A DNA stretch of 64,000 nt, taken from the NCBI GenBank assembly GCA_032622095.1, contig CP136063.1, positions 146,313,379 to 146,377,378 on the forward strand, given 5' to 3'. Source of the stretch: Siphonodentalium dalli (Eukaryota > Mollusca > Scaphopoda > Gadilida > Siphonodentaliidae). The notes below the pieces were generated by a model. That model ran no database searches. It was not told where the DNA came from and saw nothing but the letters and a program-made list of their open reading frames with translations. Within the stretch, counting starts at the first letter, position 1. Each line of letters begins with the position of its first letter. Positions 23,418 through 35,644 of this stretch are shown here, piece after piece. Both the position numbers and the translations under genes were made by a program.

Positions 23418-24349
23418 CTGAAATGAAAACATTGAAATTTCAGTAAATAACAAACATTCAAGATAATTTTCACAATGAGACACTTCCAGTTGCTAGGTGA
23501 AAACAAAATTCCAATCCAGATAGGTACATTTTCTTAATTGCTATTGGTTTTGTTTTAGGAATGGACAAAATTAATTTGGTTCCAGTGATGTCACAACTCA
23601 AGAAATATTGAAGTTTCATTGAATACATTCACAAAATGTCAGTTGAATACATTCACAATCAATAGTCATAAAGTCACAAAGGTTTTTTATAAAAGAAAAT
23701 TGCAGCCTAGCAAAGCCTGTGGGGATCAGTCAAAATTACCTGTACAAGACGATGCACCAAACTCTATATTCTGATGAACAGTGGGTGCAAAATTTTCACC
23801 ATTGATAAATAATTTACGTCATGTATAAATATCCAATGGTAAAATATTTCCCCTTTTGAAGCCTCAAGCCATGTCAACAATGCCACATGGTTTGCTTTCC
23901 CGCCAAAACATTACAATGAAAAGCCTTGTCAGTAATGTCGCTGCATTTTGTGCCAGTTTAGAGTCAAGAATAAAGATCCGATGGTTGTAGGCCCTATCTT
24001 CACTCCTTTGCAGCTTCAACCTATATAGGTCAACAATGACACATGGTCATTTTCCCTGCCTTTCCGTGTAGTTTGGAACTTTTAGAAATAGTGTTGAATT
24101 TGCACCAGTTTAGTTTCAGGTACATGTATAAAGATTTGCGGTGGTTGTAACATTACCCTCTTTTTGGCCTCAATCCACATAAACGACACCACTTGTTCAG
24201 TTTTCCCACCAATTTTCTAGCTAATATCCACTAATATCGGGAAATTTCCTGGTACGACAAATTGTTATTTCCATGTCTATTTTGTCACACGATTTACCAT
24301 GCATGTAGAAACAATAAAAGGTGTCCCCTGAAAAGGTGTTTTTTTTGTA

Positions 24350-24600
24350 AGGATAGCTTTTTTAAAACTTTGTCAAAATTCATCGGACCATGACCAAATT
24401 CAAACTTGACCTTTGTCTTCTGAAATTGGAACCACATACTAAATATCAAGAGATTCAGTTGAATTTAAAAACACTCAGATAACTTATAGTAAAGTTATCA
24501 TCCGGAAACCAAAATAATTGGCAAATTCTAAGTCGACAAAGACTATAACTCCAGCAAAATTGCGTGAACCCATATTCGATCTTGACCTGTATTTGGAGCT
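24350..24600. repeat. R3-type repeat units
   Basis: CATCGGACCATGACCAAATTC, ATCCGGAAACCAAAATAATTG and TTGACCTGTATTTGG are hallmarks of the R3 family also seen at 17482, 33240 and 57820-58350. Confidence 0.6.
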
Positions 24601-26115
24601 GATGGTGATAACCTCACATGCCATGTTTTTCAGCCAAATGACCCCAAAATGACTTGTTTCCCATCTACATGTCATTGTTAACATCCATGGCAAATTTCAT
24701 GAAGTTCCGACCAAAGCTACGACCTGCAGCCCGTGCCAAAGGATTTAGTCATGCAAAGAGTAAAATCCAGGATGGCTGCTGGCGGCCATGTTTTTTGGCC
24801 AAACGACCCCTAAATCACTCGTTCCCATCTACATGTCAATATTAACATCTATGACATATTTCATGATGATCAGACGAAAAGTACGACCTGTAGCCTGCGC
24901 CAATGGATTGAATTTTGAAATCCAAGATGGCTGCCAGCGGCCATGTTTTTTGGCTGAACAACCCCAAAATGACTTGTTCCCATCTACATGTCATTGTTAA
25001 CATCCATGACAAATTTCATGAAGTTCCGACCAAAGCTACGACCTGTAGCCCGTGCCAAAGGATTTAGTCATGCAAAGAGTTAAATCCAAGATGGCTGCTG
25101 GCGGACATGTATTTTGGCCAAACGACCCCAAAATCACTCGTTCCCATCGACATGTCAATACTAACATCTATGACATATTTCATGATGATCAGACGAAAAG
25201 TACGACCTGTAGCCCGTACCATTGGATTGAATTTTGAAATCCAAGATGGCTGCCAGCGGCCATGTTTTTTGGCCGAACAACCCCAAAATGACTCGTTCCC
25301 ATCTACATGTCATTGTTAACATCCATGACAAATTTCATGACGTTCTGAACAAAGCTACGACCTGTAGCCCACGCCAAAGGATTTAGTCATGCAAAAGAGT
25401 AAAATCCAAGATGGCTGCTGGCGGCCATGTTTTTTGGCCGAACGACCCCAAAATCACTCGTTCCCATCTACATGTCAAAACTAACATCCGTGACAAATTT
25501 CATGATAATCAGACGAACAGTACGACCTGTAGCCCGCGCCAATGGATTGAATTTTGAAATCCAAGATGGCTGCCAGCAGCCATGTTTTTTTGCCGAACGA
25601 CCCCAAAATGACTCGTTCCCATTTACATGTCAATGGGAACATTCATGACAAACTTCATAAACATCGGACCAAAGGTACGACCTGTAGCCCGCGCCAAAGG
25701 ATTTAGTCATGCAAAGAGTAAAATCCAAGATGGCTGCTGGTGGCCATGTTTTTTGGCCAAACGACCCCAAAATGACTTGTTCCCATCTACATGTCATTGT
25801 TAACATCCATGACAAATTTCATGAAGTTCCGACCAAAGCTACGACCTGAGCCCGCGCCAAAGGATTTAGTCATGCAAAGAGTAAAATCCAAGATGGCTGC
25901 CAGCGGCCATGTTTTTTGGCCGAATGACACCAAAACGACTCGTTGCCATCTACATGTCAATGTCAACATTCATGACAAATCTCATAAAGATCAGATCAAA
26001 GGTATGACCTGTAGCCCGCGCCAAAGGAAATTGTTGACGGACACACGCACACACGGACGACGGACGCCAAACCATGGCAATAGCTCAAACTTACAAAGTA
26101 AGTTGAGCTAACAAA
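24600..26115 (+). repeat. R2 array with a dimeric higher-order unit (~320 bp)
   Basis: AAGATGGCTGC is met at about 24769, 24924, 25089, 25242, 25409, 25563, 25727 and 25890. Units alternate: type A has GCTGCTGG preceded by GGATTTAGTCATGCAAAGAG; type B has GCTGCCAG preceded by GGATTGAATTTTGAAATCC. Steps alternate at ~154 and ~165 bp up to the last pair, which has two similar steps. It ends with a GACGGACGCC tail and the hairpin AGCTCAAACTTAC-AAA-GTAAGTTGAGCT split at ~26085-26112. Open frames here are accidental. Confidence 0.8.
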
Positions 26116-27430
26116 AAGGAAGTAAAGACACCTTCATGAAAAAATATAGTCCACCTCGAAATCTTTTCAAATTTGTCAATGTGTGTAGCCATGAAAAGCA
26201 ATTTTATCCTGCAGAATGGTTCATTAGCGATCAGTGTCAGCAGGCAAATAAAACTATCTTTGTTTATCACTTACTGTTGGTGTTATTTAGTGGCAGATCG
26301 ACAGCTGATGTAGGCATTAATCTGCATATTGGGCAGGGGAATATGTTGAAGGGGGGTTTTTTGGTTAGAGGAAGAGGGCCATAAAAGGGACCCGCTGCTC
26401 CTATAACGGAAACCCTGTATTTTGCATCATGGATGACAGCACACCTGAATCAGGTCAACCTTGTCCTGGTGACCAAATTTTAGACATTATTAATCATTTT
26501 GCCAGAGAATACTAATACGGTCGTACTGTTTTAATACCCATATAATAGCACCAGATTTAACAAGACTTTATTGTGATTGTACTGGATGTGGCAGTCGAGC
26601 TCCAGATATTCACTAGCTGCAATCCATGTATTTCAGTAAATTTCCTTGCACATTTTTTACAAAAACCGTGCATATATATAGATTATTAAATGATTAAATA
26701 TAAAACATAGGTGTATTTAGATAACAAGTCAAATCGTTATATATATATAAGATTTTTGAGGCTGTGTATATATATATAGCACTTGACATTCAATGCTTTT
26801 CCACAGGGTTTTTATTTCTGGATTAATACAGGTTGTTAAGTAGAGGTATGTTAGCCGGGATTCATGGGGATTATTTTTGTGTATGTTATAATTAACATTT
26901 TATCAGAGTTTAAATTTGTTATTACAAAAATTGGTATGTCACGTGGAAACATCTCTTTCTTGAAGTGGTTTGCTTAAATTATTAAGTTGGTTAACTCTGA
27001 ATTGATCTGCGGCTTCTGGATTGTGTATGACTTTCCCGTTTCTCAGGCCAGTATGCATGGTACCGAAACCCAGCATTTGAATAGTCGGGGAAAGTTTTAA
27101 TCAGTACACAATAATTGTGGTACATTTTCGTACAAATGTGCGGTGGAATTGATATTATACAGACCCGTTTCCCAGTTCAGATATATGATTCATTGCTGTA
27201 ATTTGTAATTATGTTTAAAGATTTGTTAAACACATGATAGGTTGCGACTGCAAACTCAGTTAAAGGAATACGGTCCTGAAAAAAAACAATAATATTTTCT
27301 TTCAATATACCGATAATATATATATAAAATGTCCATTGGGCGCATATAATCTAATATTCGGCCGCCAATCGTTATTTTTATAATGATTAAAAAATATTCT
27401 GAAGTTAGTCGAAGATTTTGTTGTAGACGA
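26116..27430. other. SMC5 intron, no gene seen
   Basis: AT-rich with TATATA tracts at 26670-26780. No supported coding or repeat boundary. Confidence 0.45.
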
Positions 27431-27433
27431 AGT

Positions 27434-27500
27434 CACGTGATCGGCCTGATCACGTGATTGTCACATGTAAACATAAGCATAGCACGTGATCGATCACGTG
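27434..27500. promoter_or_regulatory. Two CACGTG palindromes
   Basis: CACGTGATC-GGCCT-GATCACGTG at 27434-27456 and the perfect 18-bp palindrome CACGTGATCGATCACGTG at 27483-27500. CACGTG is the bHLH E-box core. Whether this regulates anything is unknown; it may be part of a transposon end. Confidence 0.35.
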
Positions 27501-27650
27501 GTAACTCATTGACAACGCATAGATATGCATCGGCGGTATTTTAAGTTTGCATGTAGTCGAACGCAGCCTTTGAAGATTGTCGTGTTATTACACTGCGAAT
27601 GCAAAACTACACCGAAAACATCGCCGTACTCGTAATTAAATGTCTTTATC

Positions 27651-27690
27651 GTGTTATTATTATTATTATCATTATTATTATTATATGTAT
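27651..27690. repeat. ATT microsatellite
   Basis: Runs of ATT/TTA trinucleotides with one C interruption. It produces an Ile-rich accidental frame (27599-27913). Confidence 0.8.
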
Positions 27691-27919
27691 CGCGATGTGT
27701 TGTTGCTATAAAGCCATGCCTGTATATTATTCAGTTTTGCGCGCATTTATCTATATAAACGCTCGTGTTTATATATTGTTTTTCGTTGCCGGAATAGTCC
27801 AAGTTATATTATATATTATATATTCATATAAAGATTGCATATATATGCGAAGACTTGCACAGTTATTAGACAATTATCATCTCGTAAACATTCCATTTTC
27901 CATATGCCCTTAGTCGTGT

Positions 27920-28775
27920 GTCAATAAAGAGCGTTTAGTTTTAATTTAACGTAACGCGGTAAAACAAAACAAATTTGGTTTATTGCTGTCGGATTTAATC
28001 AATTATAATCAAGTCATTCATTACCAATATGATATGATAAGTTCATTTTTTCTTGGTTATGAATCATGTATATATTAGGGCAATATGGTGTTTATATATA
28101 TTTCGGAATATTGCTTCCCCCACCCCAAACAATCTTGCCGTCTGTCACTGATGGAAATTCACTGCATCTATGCATGTTTATTGGCCTATAAATATAAATT
28201 AGCACTCTAGCGATGCGGTCTATTGAATATTCAGGTCATAAATCGACCTCTATGTGTCAATTACGCATAACAATAGGATTATAACATATATAAACGTTCG
28301 CCGTGATTCGTTTAAACATCCAATCATATATAACACTTTTTGAAGGAGGGATAATAATCCGGTTTAATATGTAATCACATATACAAGCGCTCTTTATTCA
28401 AAATATATCGTAATAGTGAGCGCTCTTTATTGCGTCAAGGTAAAGGGACTCGACTTAGAACAGTTGTCATCGCGATTGTTTACTGATTACACCAATACAA
28501 TTCAATACATGTACACGAACTTCCGATAGACATGCTTTATATATCCTTCCAAGTCATAGCAATTTCCGCTTTATTAAACTCTTTTTATTCGTATCATATT
28601 AGGAAAACTCTTAACATGGAACGCTATTTATTGAGCCATGGTGAATGAAATGGGGACTCGACTTAGAATAATTGTCATCGTGAATTATTCATCAACATAC
28701 TCCCCACTTTAACTGAAATTGTATGTATTCGTAACCATGACTGACTCGTCAAATTAAACGCTCTTTATTAGGTGT
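27920..28775. repeat. Cluster of AATAAAGAGCG repeats
   Basis: AATAAAGAGCG(T/C)TT occurs on the + strand near 27922 and on the - strand near 28390, 28420 and 28760, with a variant AATAAATAGCG near 28630. GGGACTCGACTTAGAA plus TTGTCATCG repeats at 28447 and 28652 (~203 bp apart). The outermost copies face each other and could be ends of a small element. Confidence 0.5.
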
Positions 28776-28929
28776 ATGTAATCGGTTTCTGATTTTGCGC
28801 AACGGGTTTCCCACAGAAATCCCGCCAAATGTCACGTGAACGAACATTGTTTGGAAACGAATACAGCATTATACCTAACTGAGAGTCACTAGACCGGCCA
28901 CAGCCGAAAACACTGCATTTATATGGCAT
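28768..28929 (-). pseudogene. THAP-type zinc-finger fragment
   Basis: From an ATG it reads MPYKCSVFGCGRSSDSQLG, then MLYSFPNNVRSRDIWRDFCG. This fits the start of a THAP DNA-binding domain: MPxxC-x4-C, the FP pair and the conserved Trp. The C-x2-H and the C-terminal AVPTIF-like motif are missing and the frame ends 19 residues after the Trp region. THAP fingers start P-element-type transposases and some host regulators. Given the surrounding repeats a transposon relic is more likely; a splice site right after the fragment is not obvious. Confidence 0.5.
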
Positions 28930-28979
28930 TGTCACGAATGAATGATTGTAAATACGGGACACTCGGGGCATATATACGG

Positions 28980-29485
28980 AAAATTAAAACATCGTGAACA
29001 CGCACCCAAATAAAGGTCACATGACGGCTCGTGTTTTTATAAGCTTTATTTTTGACACGAAAGTGTTATCTACCCCGCTCAATCGGCCTTCTATAGTTTT
29101 TGTCAAAACAATAACTTTCCAAACAGCACTTAAGACAAATCACAAGTGAAGATAACTCACCGCGCGATGACAATTCACCATGTGTACACAATGCTATTGA
29201 TATGCCCCGCATTAATTCCATTACACTCACGCGCTGATGTCGATTCCGGATTTTCCATCGCCATATAGGTAGACATAATTAACTCCGACTCCGTTTCCCT
29301 GTTTTGAATTAGTTTACCTCGCTTGACGTCATGCGAGGTTTTGCGACGGAGATAGCCGACAACCGGTGGTGGTATTATTTATTTATTTCTCGGCTTATTT
29401 ATTACGCGATTTTTATGGGACTTGGATCATTGTCATCAGAATAGGGGTGGCTTTCCGATGGAGTTTTGCTGTTTAATGAGGATAG
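28980..29485. other. No gene seen
   Basis: Intronic, less AT-rich than the surroundings. No supported feature. Confidence 0.4.
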
Positions 29486-29489
29486 TAAT

Positions 29490-29990
29490 CCTTTAAGCAA
29501 GACCATTGCTAGGGCATGGCAAAATACGCACATGGCCCAACGATGGACAATTCAATTGGCAGGGAAACTCAAATTTGAATTTGACCTGTATTTTGAGCTA
29601 TTAATTCAAACACCAAATTTTATTCCATTCAGTTCAGACTTACTGAAGTTATCATCCGGTAATGAAAATTGAGTGCAAATTCCAACAATTAAAGTGTCAA
29701 TGACACTGTAGCTCAACTTGGAGCGGATAATTTCATCTGTTACAGTCAATGGACCAATTAGGAATGCGGAAAGATGAAATGTCTAAGTAATACATGTCAA
29801 CATGAAGAGATACATATAAAGTAAAATACAAGATGGTCGCAACTATTTGACCCAGTGACCTCATTTGAACAAATCTGAATGTGAGTCACCTAGGGAACAT
29901 CCACACCAAATATGAACCCATTCAGTTTTATGGTTCCGATGAAGAAGATGTTTAAAGAATTGTTGACGGACGGACGGACGAACATGACCT
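29490..29990 (+). repeat. R3 copy, R2 5' end and R1 3' end in succession
   Basis: GCATGGCAAAATACGC and ATCATCCGGTAATG (R3) are followed by GTGTCAATGACAC with TAGCTCAACTTGG (R2 5' end, ~29690) and then an R1 tail (GACCTCATTTGAACAAATC, GATGTTTAAAGAATTGTTG, GACGGACGG). The R1 part shows the empty state of the MITE site at 3136. Confidence 0.65.
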
Positions 29991-30482
29991 GTATCTTGTG
30001 CTAGTAAACACACATACCCAATTTCATTCCATCAGTTGAGACTATCTAAAGTTTAATATCATCTGGAAACCAAAAGCATACAGATGACCAACAACATAAT
30101 ACCTCCCATTTTTTTTTTAAATGGGCATATAAAAAGGGCAAAAGTAAAACTTGATTGAGCAATTTTTGACGAAATGAATGGAGTCTATATACTAACTTAT
30201 TACAAACATAATTTTGGGAATAAAGGCCACGGACATCTGTTTGGGAAATAACACTTATAACAACTGAAATTAGACATGGAGCTAGCTGATGCGAAGTTGG
30301 AATGCTTTTTGTGTGTAAAAGAAATAAATAATAAAATAAAAATATGTGTGTGTATGCTTTTATAAATTGGTTTATCTGAGAAACAGGAAATTGATTTGGT
30401 CTGGCCTCAGAAGTTGCTTATTATCTTCTTGATCTATCAAACATAATATTTGTTCTTTGAATAGTAATCAACATAAACGTAC

Positions 30483-30637
30483 CGCCATGAGAATAGGCAA
30501 GCTCACTGTATCCTGAAAAAGATGACGGTGTTGCTGGAGCCATAGAACAGCATTATACGCATGAGTATTCTTTGTTTTCAGAATCTGTAGTTTCTTTTTG
30601 TCAATATCCTGAATTATTCTTAATTCATTTTGAAAAT
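30483..30637 (-). CDS. SMC5: SMC5 exon: coiled coil entering the hinge
   Basis: 155 bp, acceptor TCTGTTGCAG, donor GTACGT; completes a codon opened by the upstream exon (phase 1) and ends in phase 0. The middle reads NTHAYNAVLWLQQHRHLF and the end LPILMA, matching DTYDAVLWLRNNRDKF...PIMLT before the SMC5 hinge (recall). The first ~25 residues are heptad-like coiled coil. Confidence 0.88.
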
Positions 30638-31945
30638 CTGCAACAGACATAATGAAAACTAAAAATATTACCAACTGAAAGTGATGTGAAACACGCACTG
30701 CGATGTTCGGAATATCAAATAATCAAGCAAAAATAAATTATTTTCAAGTTTTATTTTGACATTCAAATAGGCAGAAAGAGTGTCCTTGTTTGGTCAAATA
30801 AAATGGTTTTGGTTCTCAGGCTCCACCGCATTGAATAAAAAGAGGCCATGTTAAGCGATTTTATGTTATGTGCCTGATGTTATGACCAAAAAATATAAGA
30901 AAATAGTTTTTTTCATATATCTATTTACTAAAAATTATAGTTTATTATTCAAATTAGAAATATTACTATGTGCCTTCCCTACCCCACCGCTTAGAGTTTC
31001 CGATCTATTGCCATCCCTGTAAAACTACAAGCACCAATATATATTTTTGTTATACGTCAATGTAGTGTATGAATACGGATAGTAACTTTGTTGCTGTTTT
31101 GCCCTCCACCTTCATAGCAAATCTATTTTTTCACGTTTAGTTATATTGTATCTTTATACTAATAAACAGCCCATTGAATATGAACTAGTGTTTAGTTGTC
31201 AATGAATAATCCTTAGAATGCCTAATATATAGGGTTAATTAGATTCTGAAGAACAAATGTTTTGACCAACATGTCCACAGATAAGTATTGGACATTAGTG
31301 TGCAAAACATTGAGCTCTAACATATATGCGTAATGTGTCAAAAGTGACTTGTGGACAAAGAATATGAAGTAGATAACTGCATTAAGAAAATGATTAGCTG
31401 ATCCTCATGCTCTTGCTACAATTAGTAAATGTGTACGAAATTACTTATTTTATCTCCAGACAATTGAAAGGCACCAGATGAAATTCATAATCACATATTA
31501 GAATGGAGATCAGTTTATAGACAACAAGAGAAATAGTGAATAGTCAGGGGCATTATATAATGTTAGGTAATCTGTCATATACTGGTAGTACAAAGTCATT
31601 TTTATATAAGATTACTAGTAAATGAGTTTATATGCATAACAGTTCCCTCTACATTGTCTGGTTATTACAAGACAGAGGAAGGTGTATCATTGTCCATGCT
31701 TCAAACCTGACATCTCACATAAAGTTAAAGTTATGGCCAAACTGTTCTCCCTTAAAATAAAAAAATGTGGCCATTACAGTCCAACAGATTAACCGAAAGT
31801 AGAAAAATAGACTGTTGGTCTAAAAACAACAGATGTTCAACTGAAAAAGTGTTAGAAAACCAAACTATGAGAACAAATCTAACCTATTTTTGGTGTGCAA
31901 AATCAATTTACAACTAATTAAAATTTTTGATCAAAGAAAGGTGTA
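30638..31945. other. SMC5 intron, no gene seen
   Basis: AT-rich sequence without a supported feature. Confidence 0.45.
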
Positions 31946-31949
31946 AAAA

Positions 31950-32035
31950 ATACACCCCCCCCCCCCCCCATACACCCCCTCCCAATTTTTCCTTAAAATT
32001 TCCCTGACATTACCCCCCCCCCCCCCCCCACATCA
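31950..32035. repeat. Two poly-C tracts
   Basis: Runs of roughly 16 or more C at about 31956-31972 and 32012-32030. Such tracts are error-prone in sequencing; a similar tract lies at 14770-14786. Confidence 0.8.
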
Positions 32036-32149
32036 GATTAAACATCATTAGGAATCTATATATTAGTATACCAGTACCAAACTTGAATTCAACAGCATAG
32101 ATCGGATGGGTTGGAGAGAGTTAAATCTCTGCCCCTATTCTGTCCCTAT

Positions 32150-32705
32150 TTAATGGCTCCCATCTAGTGATGGTCACCCAAAAGATCCACATGAAGTTTG
32201 GTGATGATCAGATAAGGAATGTCATCTGTAGGGTATACCAAAAGTTCCAAAGGATTTAGTCGTGCAAAGAGTAAAATCAAAGCCATGTTTTTCATAAAAA
32301 ATTGTTAAATTTGTTTAGATCCAAAACATGCCTGTAAATTTTTAAAACAATTGTTCAATAAATGAGGACAGCAGGGTGATACAGTTTGGTAATGATCAGA
32401 TGAGGGATATGGTCTGTAGGGTGTGTCAAATGATAAAGTCATGCATGGAGTAAAATCCAAGATGGCTGCAGGTGGCCATGTTTTCATCAAAAATAATTCA
32501 AATTTGATAGCTCCTATGATATCTGGAGGTGATCCAACATGCCTGTAAATTTTCAAAACAATTCTGCAATAAATGCGAGCTGCAGGGTTCAAATTAGAAA
32601 TCCAAATTGGCTGCTGGCGGCCATGTTTTTTCAACAAATTTCGGAAAAAATGTCCCCATCTAGAGGTCATCCATATGAAGTTTGGTGACGATCAGATGAG
32701 ACCTG
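32150..32705 (+). repeat. Old R2 copy
   Basis: Degenerate units with AAAGGATTTAGTCGTGCAAAG, AAGATGGCTGCAGGTGGCC and GGTGATGATCAGAT, in the order of the R2 unit. No tail or hairpin. Confidence 0.6.
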
Positions 32706-32715
32706 TACATAGAAT

Positions 32716-32960
32716 GTATTTTTTGCGGAATTCAAAAAACTTATGAACAGTTTGCGGAAAGCTTTATCAGTAGGCTTAATTTTGCGGAAATTACATTGCT
32801 TCTTTCGGAAAAGATAAACTATGTTTGCGGAATTTTATCGGAGTAAATTCTTCGACGTTTCGGTATTTGAGTTTCCTCTCTCAGAATAGTTGCGGAATTA
32901 ACCGGAATAATTGCGGAATTCCACCCAAAGTTTTTTCAATTTGAATGCGCCTCTTTTGGA
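32716..32960. repeat. Cluster of TTGCGGAA motifs
   Basis: T(T)TGCGGAA recurs about seven times in 240 bp at irregular spacing (first near 32728). Spaced short motifs of this kind are typical of subterminal transposase-binding sites in large DNA transposons. Confidence 0.5.
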
Positions 32961-33099
32961 AAATTTGTGGAACATATATTCATGATTGTTAATGCCGGTA
33001 AATAGGGATGGTCACCACATATACATACCTGTGCTTATATTGGGTTTATTTTTATTAGGTTAATGTTGAACTTGATAAGACAACGCAGAAATAAAAAAT

Positions 33100-33420
33100 A
33101 ACAGAGCATCGTTAGGGCATGGCAAATACGCCCGTGGTAATTTCAACAAAGGGCCATGACGAGTAATCCGTAGGCCAAATCTTAAAACAAATAGATAACT
33201 AAACCTATAATCACCCAGAAACCAAAATAATCGTCAATTATAAGTCAACAAGGACCATAACTGTGGTTAAAATAGGTGGACGGAACCCAAATTTGAACAT
33301 TCTCGATTGTAGACCATGTACAAAATTCCAATAAATTGTGTTATTAAAGATATCATCCTGACAAAAAATGTTTCTGACAGATAGACAGACAACGGTCATT
33401 TCTACAGTCGGTGGAGGCAG
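33100..33420 (+). repeat. R3 copy
   Basis: GTTAGGGCATGGCAAATACGC near the start, then ATCACCCAGAAACCAAAATAATC and GGACCATAACTGTGG, ending in a CAGATAGACAGACA tail. Confidence 0.6.
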
Positions 33421-33461
33421 ATGTATTTTATACTATACTCAGGAGCTAATAAAATTCTGAC

Positions 33462-33579
33462 TTGAAATTTTTCTTTGAAGATCGGAAATTTCAATTCGAA
33501 TATTGTCCTCTTCTCTAGAAGCATGATTAGTTTCCACTCCTAGTTGCTTCAATTCTTCGTCGACCTTTGCCAGTTTCAT
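33462..33579 (-). CDS. SMC5: SMC5 exon: N-terminal coiled coil
   Basis: 118 bp, acceptor TTACTTTCAG, donor GTCAGA (weak but placed where the frame requires). Phase 0 in, phase 1 out. It encodes MKLAKVDEELKQLGVETNH, then a heptad-rich helix ending DLQRKIS. It joins the next exon to give ISN-FQNELR. Part of the antiparallel arm of SMC5. Confidence 0.8.
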
Positions 33580-35641
33580 CTGAAAGTAACATGGTTGGTA
33601 AATATGTGTTTTCATAGCAGTTGATAAAATATAACAGAACAACGATTCCATGTAATACGTCACTCCATGTAATACGTCACTCCATATAACTCTAATTTAT
33701 GTTGTATATAATCCTTTGATAACTAAACACTCATTGATGAGTAGTTCACTTGCATAATGTAGTATACGGAATGGAGACTGGCGTCGTTTGCTAGTTTGAA
33801 TTTTTGTCACTGAAAAGTAGCTAACAATTTATCAACAAATTATTAATTTTGCCATTTTTGCAAGCTTGTACTTCTTCGTTTCCTGGTCAACAAATTATCA
33901 AATAGCATCATGTAGGGTCTTGTGAATCAATCAGATTCAAAATTGTTTGACCTATTCGATTCAATTAAAAATCGGCTGTCCTGATTTGAATTTTATCATC
34001 AGGTGCAATCCCATGGTTTCTACATATCACAATGTTTTTTTTGTTTCTCTTTTGCGTGAAGAGACTCAGCAAGACCAACAAACAAACACACATACAGACA
34101 ACAGTGTCACAAATTATCTATAAATAGACTGTACAATATGTAATAAGAACAGCGGGATTCCAGGAATTGAGGGGTCACAGGGGAATTAAAAACAAAATTA
34201 TTCGACAAACCTCTCCATCCTCCTTTTATACATAGTCCAGTGCATTGATGAGAAAAAAACGCCAAACCCGGAACTAATTGCAACAGAATTTTTTTTGCTG
34301 GAATAAGTACATAAACCCTCAATAAACAACATACTAAAAACCAAAAAAAAGGGAAAAAGGGAAATTGCTGAACTCAACATCAGCATCGATAAATATAATG
34401 ACAAATATGCATGTTTTAATAAATTTATGATGGCAAACAGCTTTGCAAATATGCATTCCAATGCACTGAAATGGATAGATCCTCGATGTCTAAAAAATTA
34501 TTTAATAATCTTGTGCAGGATTTTTATTGTTCTATATATATAGTAGATGTGGACTAGGGGCCGCCGATTACAAAATACCCTAGTCGTTTTATCACTATCT
34601 GTGTCGTTCCAAATTTTAGGAGCTAATTTTTTTTCTGATAGAAAACTGCATAATCATTCTTTTTGTGAATTTTTTAGCTCATACAATATTTTAGCTCATT
34701 AATATGTGCTGGATACAACATTTAGCTTACAAACAACAAAGTGAGAATGGACAGATCAATAACATAATGCATCCAGTTTGGAGGGGGGGCGACATATCCA
34801 TCATATTCTCCACAGATGGGAAAAATGTCATAAGAGTTAAGCGTGTAGTTTGTCAAGCAGAATGTTCACTTTTATTGAGCAAGATTTGTGGAAATAGTGA
34901 CTGCTTGATTGCTTTCTCATTATATAGGTTTAGATGTGTGAATGTGAACTCCTCGACCCTTTACCTTATGTCAAAGTACGACAGTATATAATATGGAGAC
35001 TGACGAGATTTACCAAATGGGGCAATATTGCGCTCGGAAAACACATTCTAAGTCACAGAACTCTAAACCAAACAACTTCATTTTTTTATTCAAGTAGTTT
35101 GCAAATAAAAAGATGAAACATGGCTGTCATTGTGTATAGGCGATATTTTGGTGACGTCACAAGTCACGTGTCAAAACATCAACAAACAAGCTGGTAGGCA
35201 GAAAGATGGAATCGCAGTGCAATTCTCATAGAAGATATGATCGCGTGTTTGATAATCTACAAATAAAACCAAAGTAAAACGGTAAAAACAAATCAGGAAA
35301 TAGTTGTTGTGTTATTGGATGTTCCAATAGACTCGAACATGTTCAGAATAAGATATGATTGGATAGCAAATATATGATACGCTGAAATATTGCGAGCAAC
35401 AGATATGTGAAATTATAACCAAATAATAAAAGATCGACCTTAATTGTTTTGAAAGTTTAAATTTTATCGCAAAATTGTGTGATAATTACAAACTTTTCCG
35501 ACTTCGTTTGCATACCTTGCAATTATGGAAACTTCCATCATATCCACTGTACATGTAGCACCGCTGTAAATTCTTATATATAGAGCTGGCTTTGTTTTTT
35601 TATTATTTTATTTTCGTTTGTAAATTTTGTCGCTACTATAT
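33580..35641. other. SMC5 intron, no gene seen
   Basis: AT-rich. CACTCCATGTAATACGT is duplicated near 33650-33680. No supported coding. Confidence 0.45.
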
Positions 35642-35644
35642 TTA

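Noticed and set aside
24600-26115. Possible CRISPR-like array or zinc-finger gene from regular repeats and open frames
   Set aside because: Units are ~155-165 bp, long and diverged, with no short repeat/unique spacer pattern. The frames contain stops at unit-dependent places and follow the repeat, not a protein.
27599-27913. 104-codon ORF after CACGTG palindromes, membrane-like
   Set aside because: The Ile run is an ATT microsatellite and the rest is AT-rich; no conserved motif.
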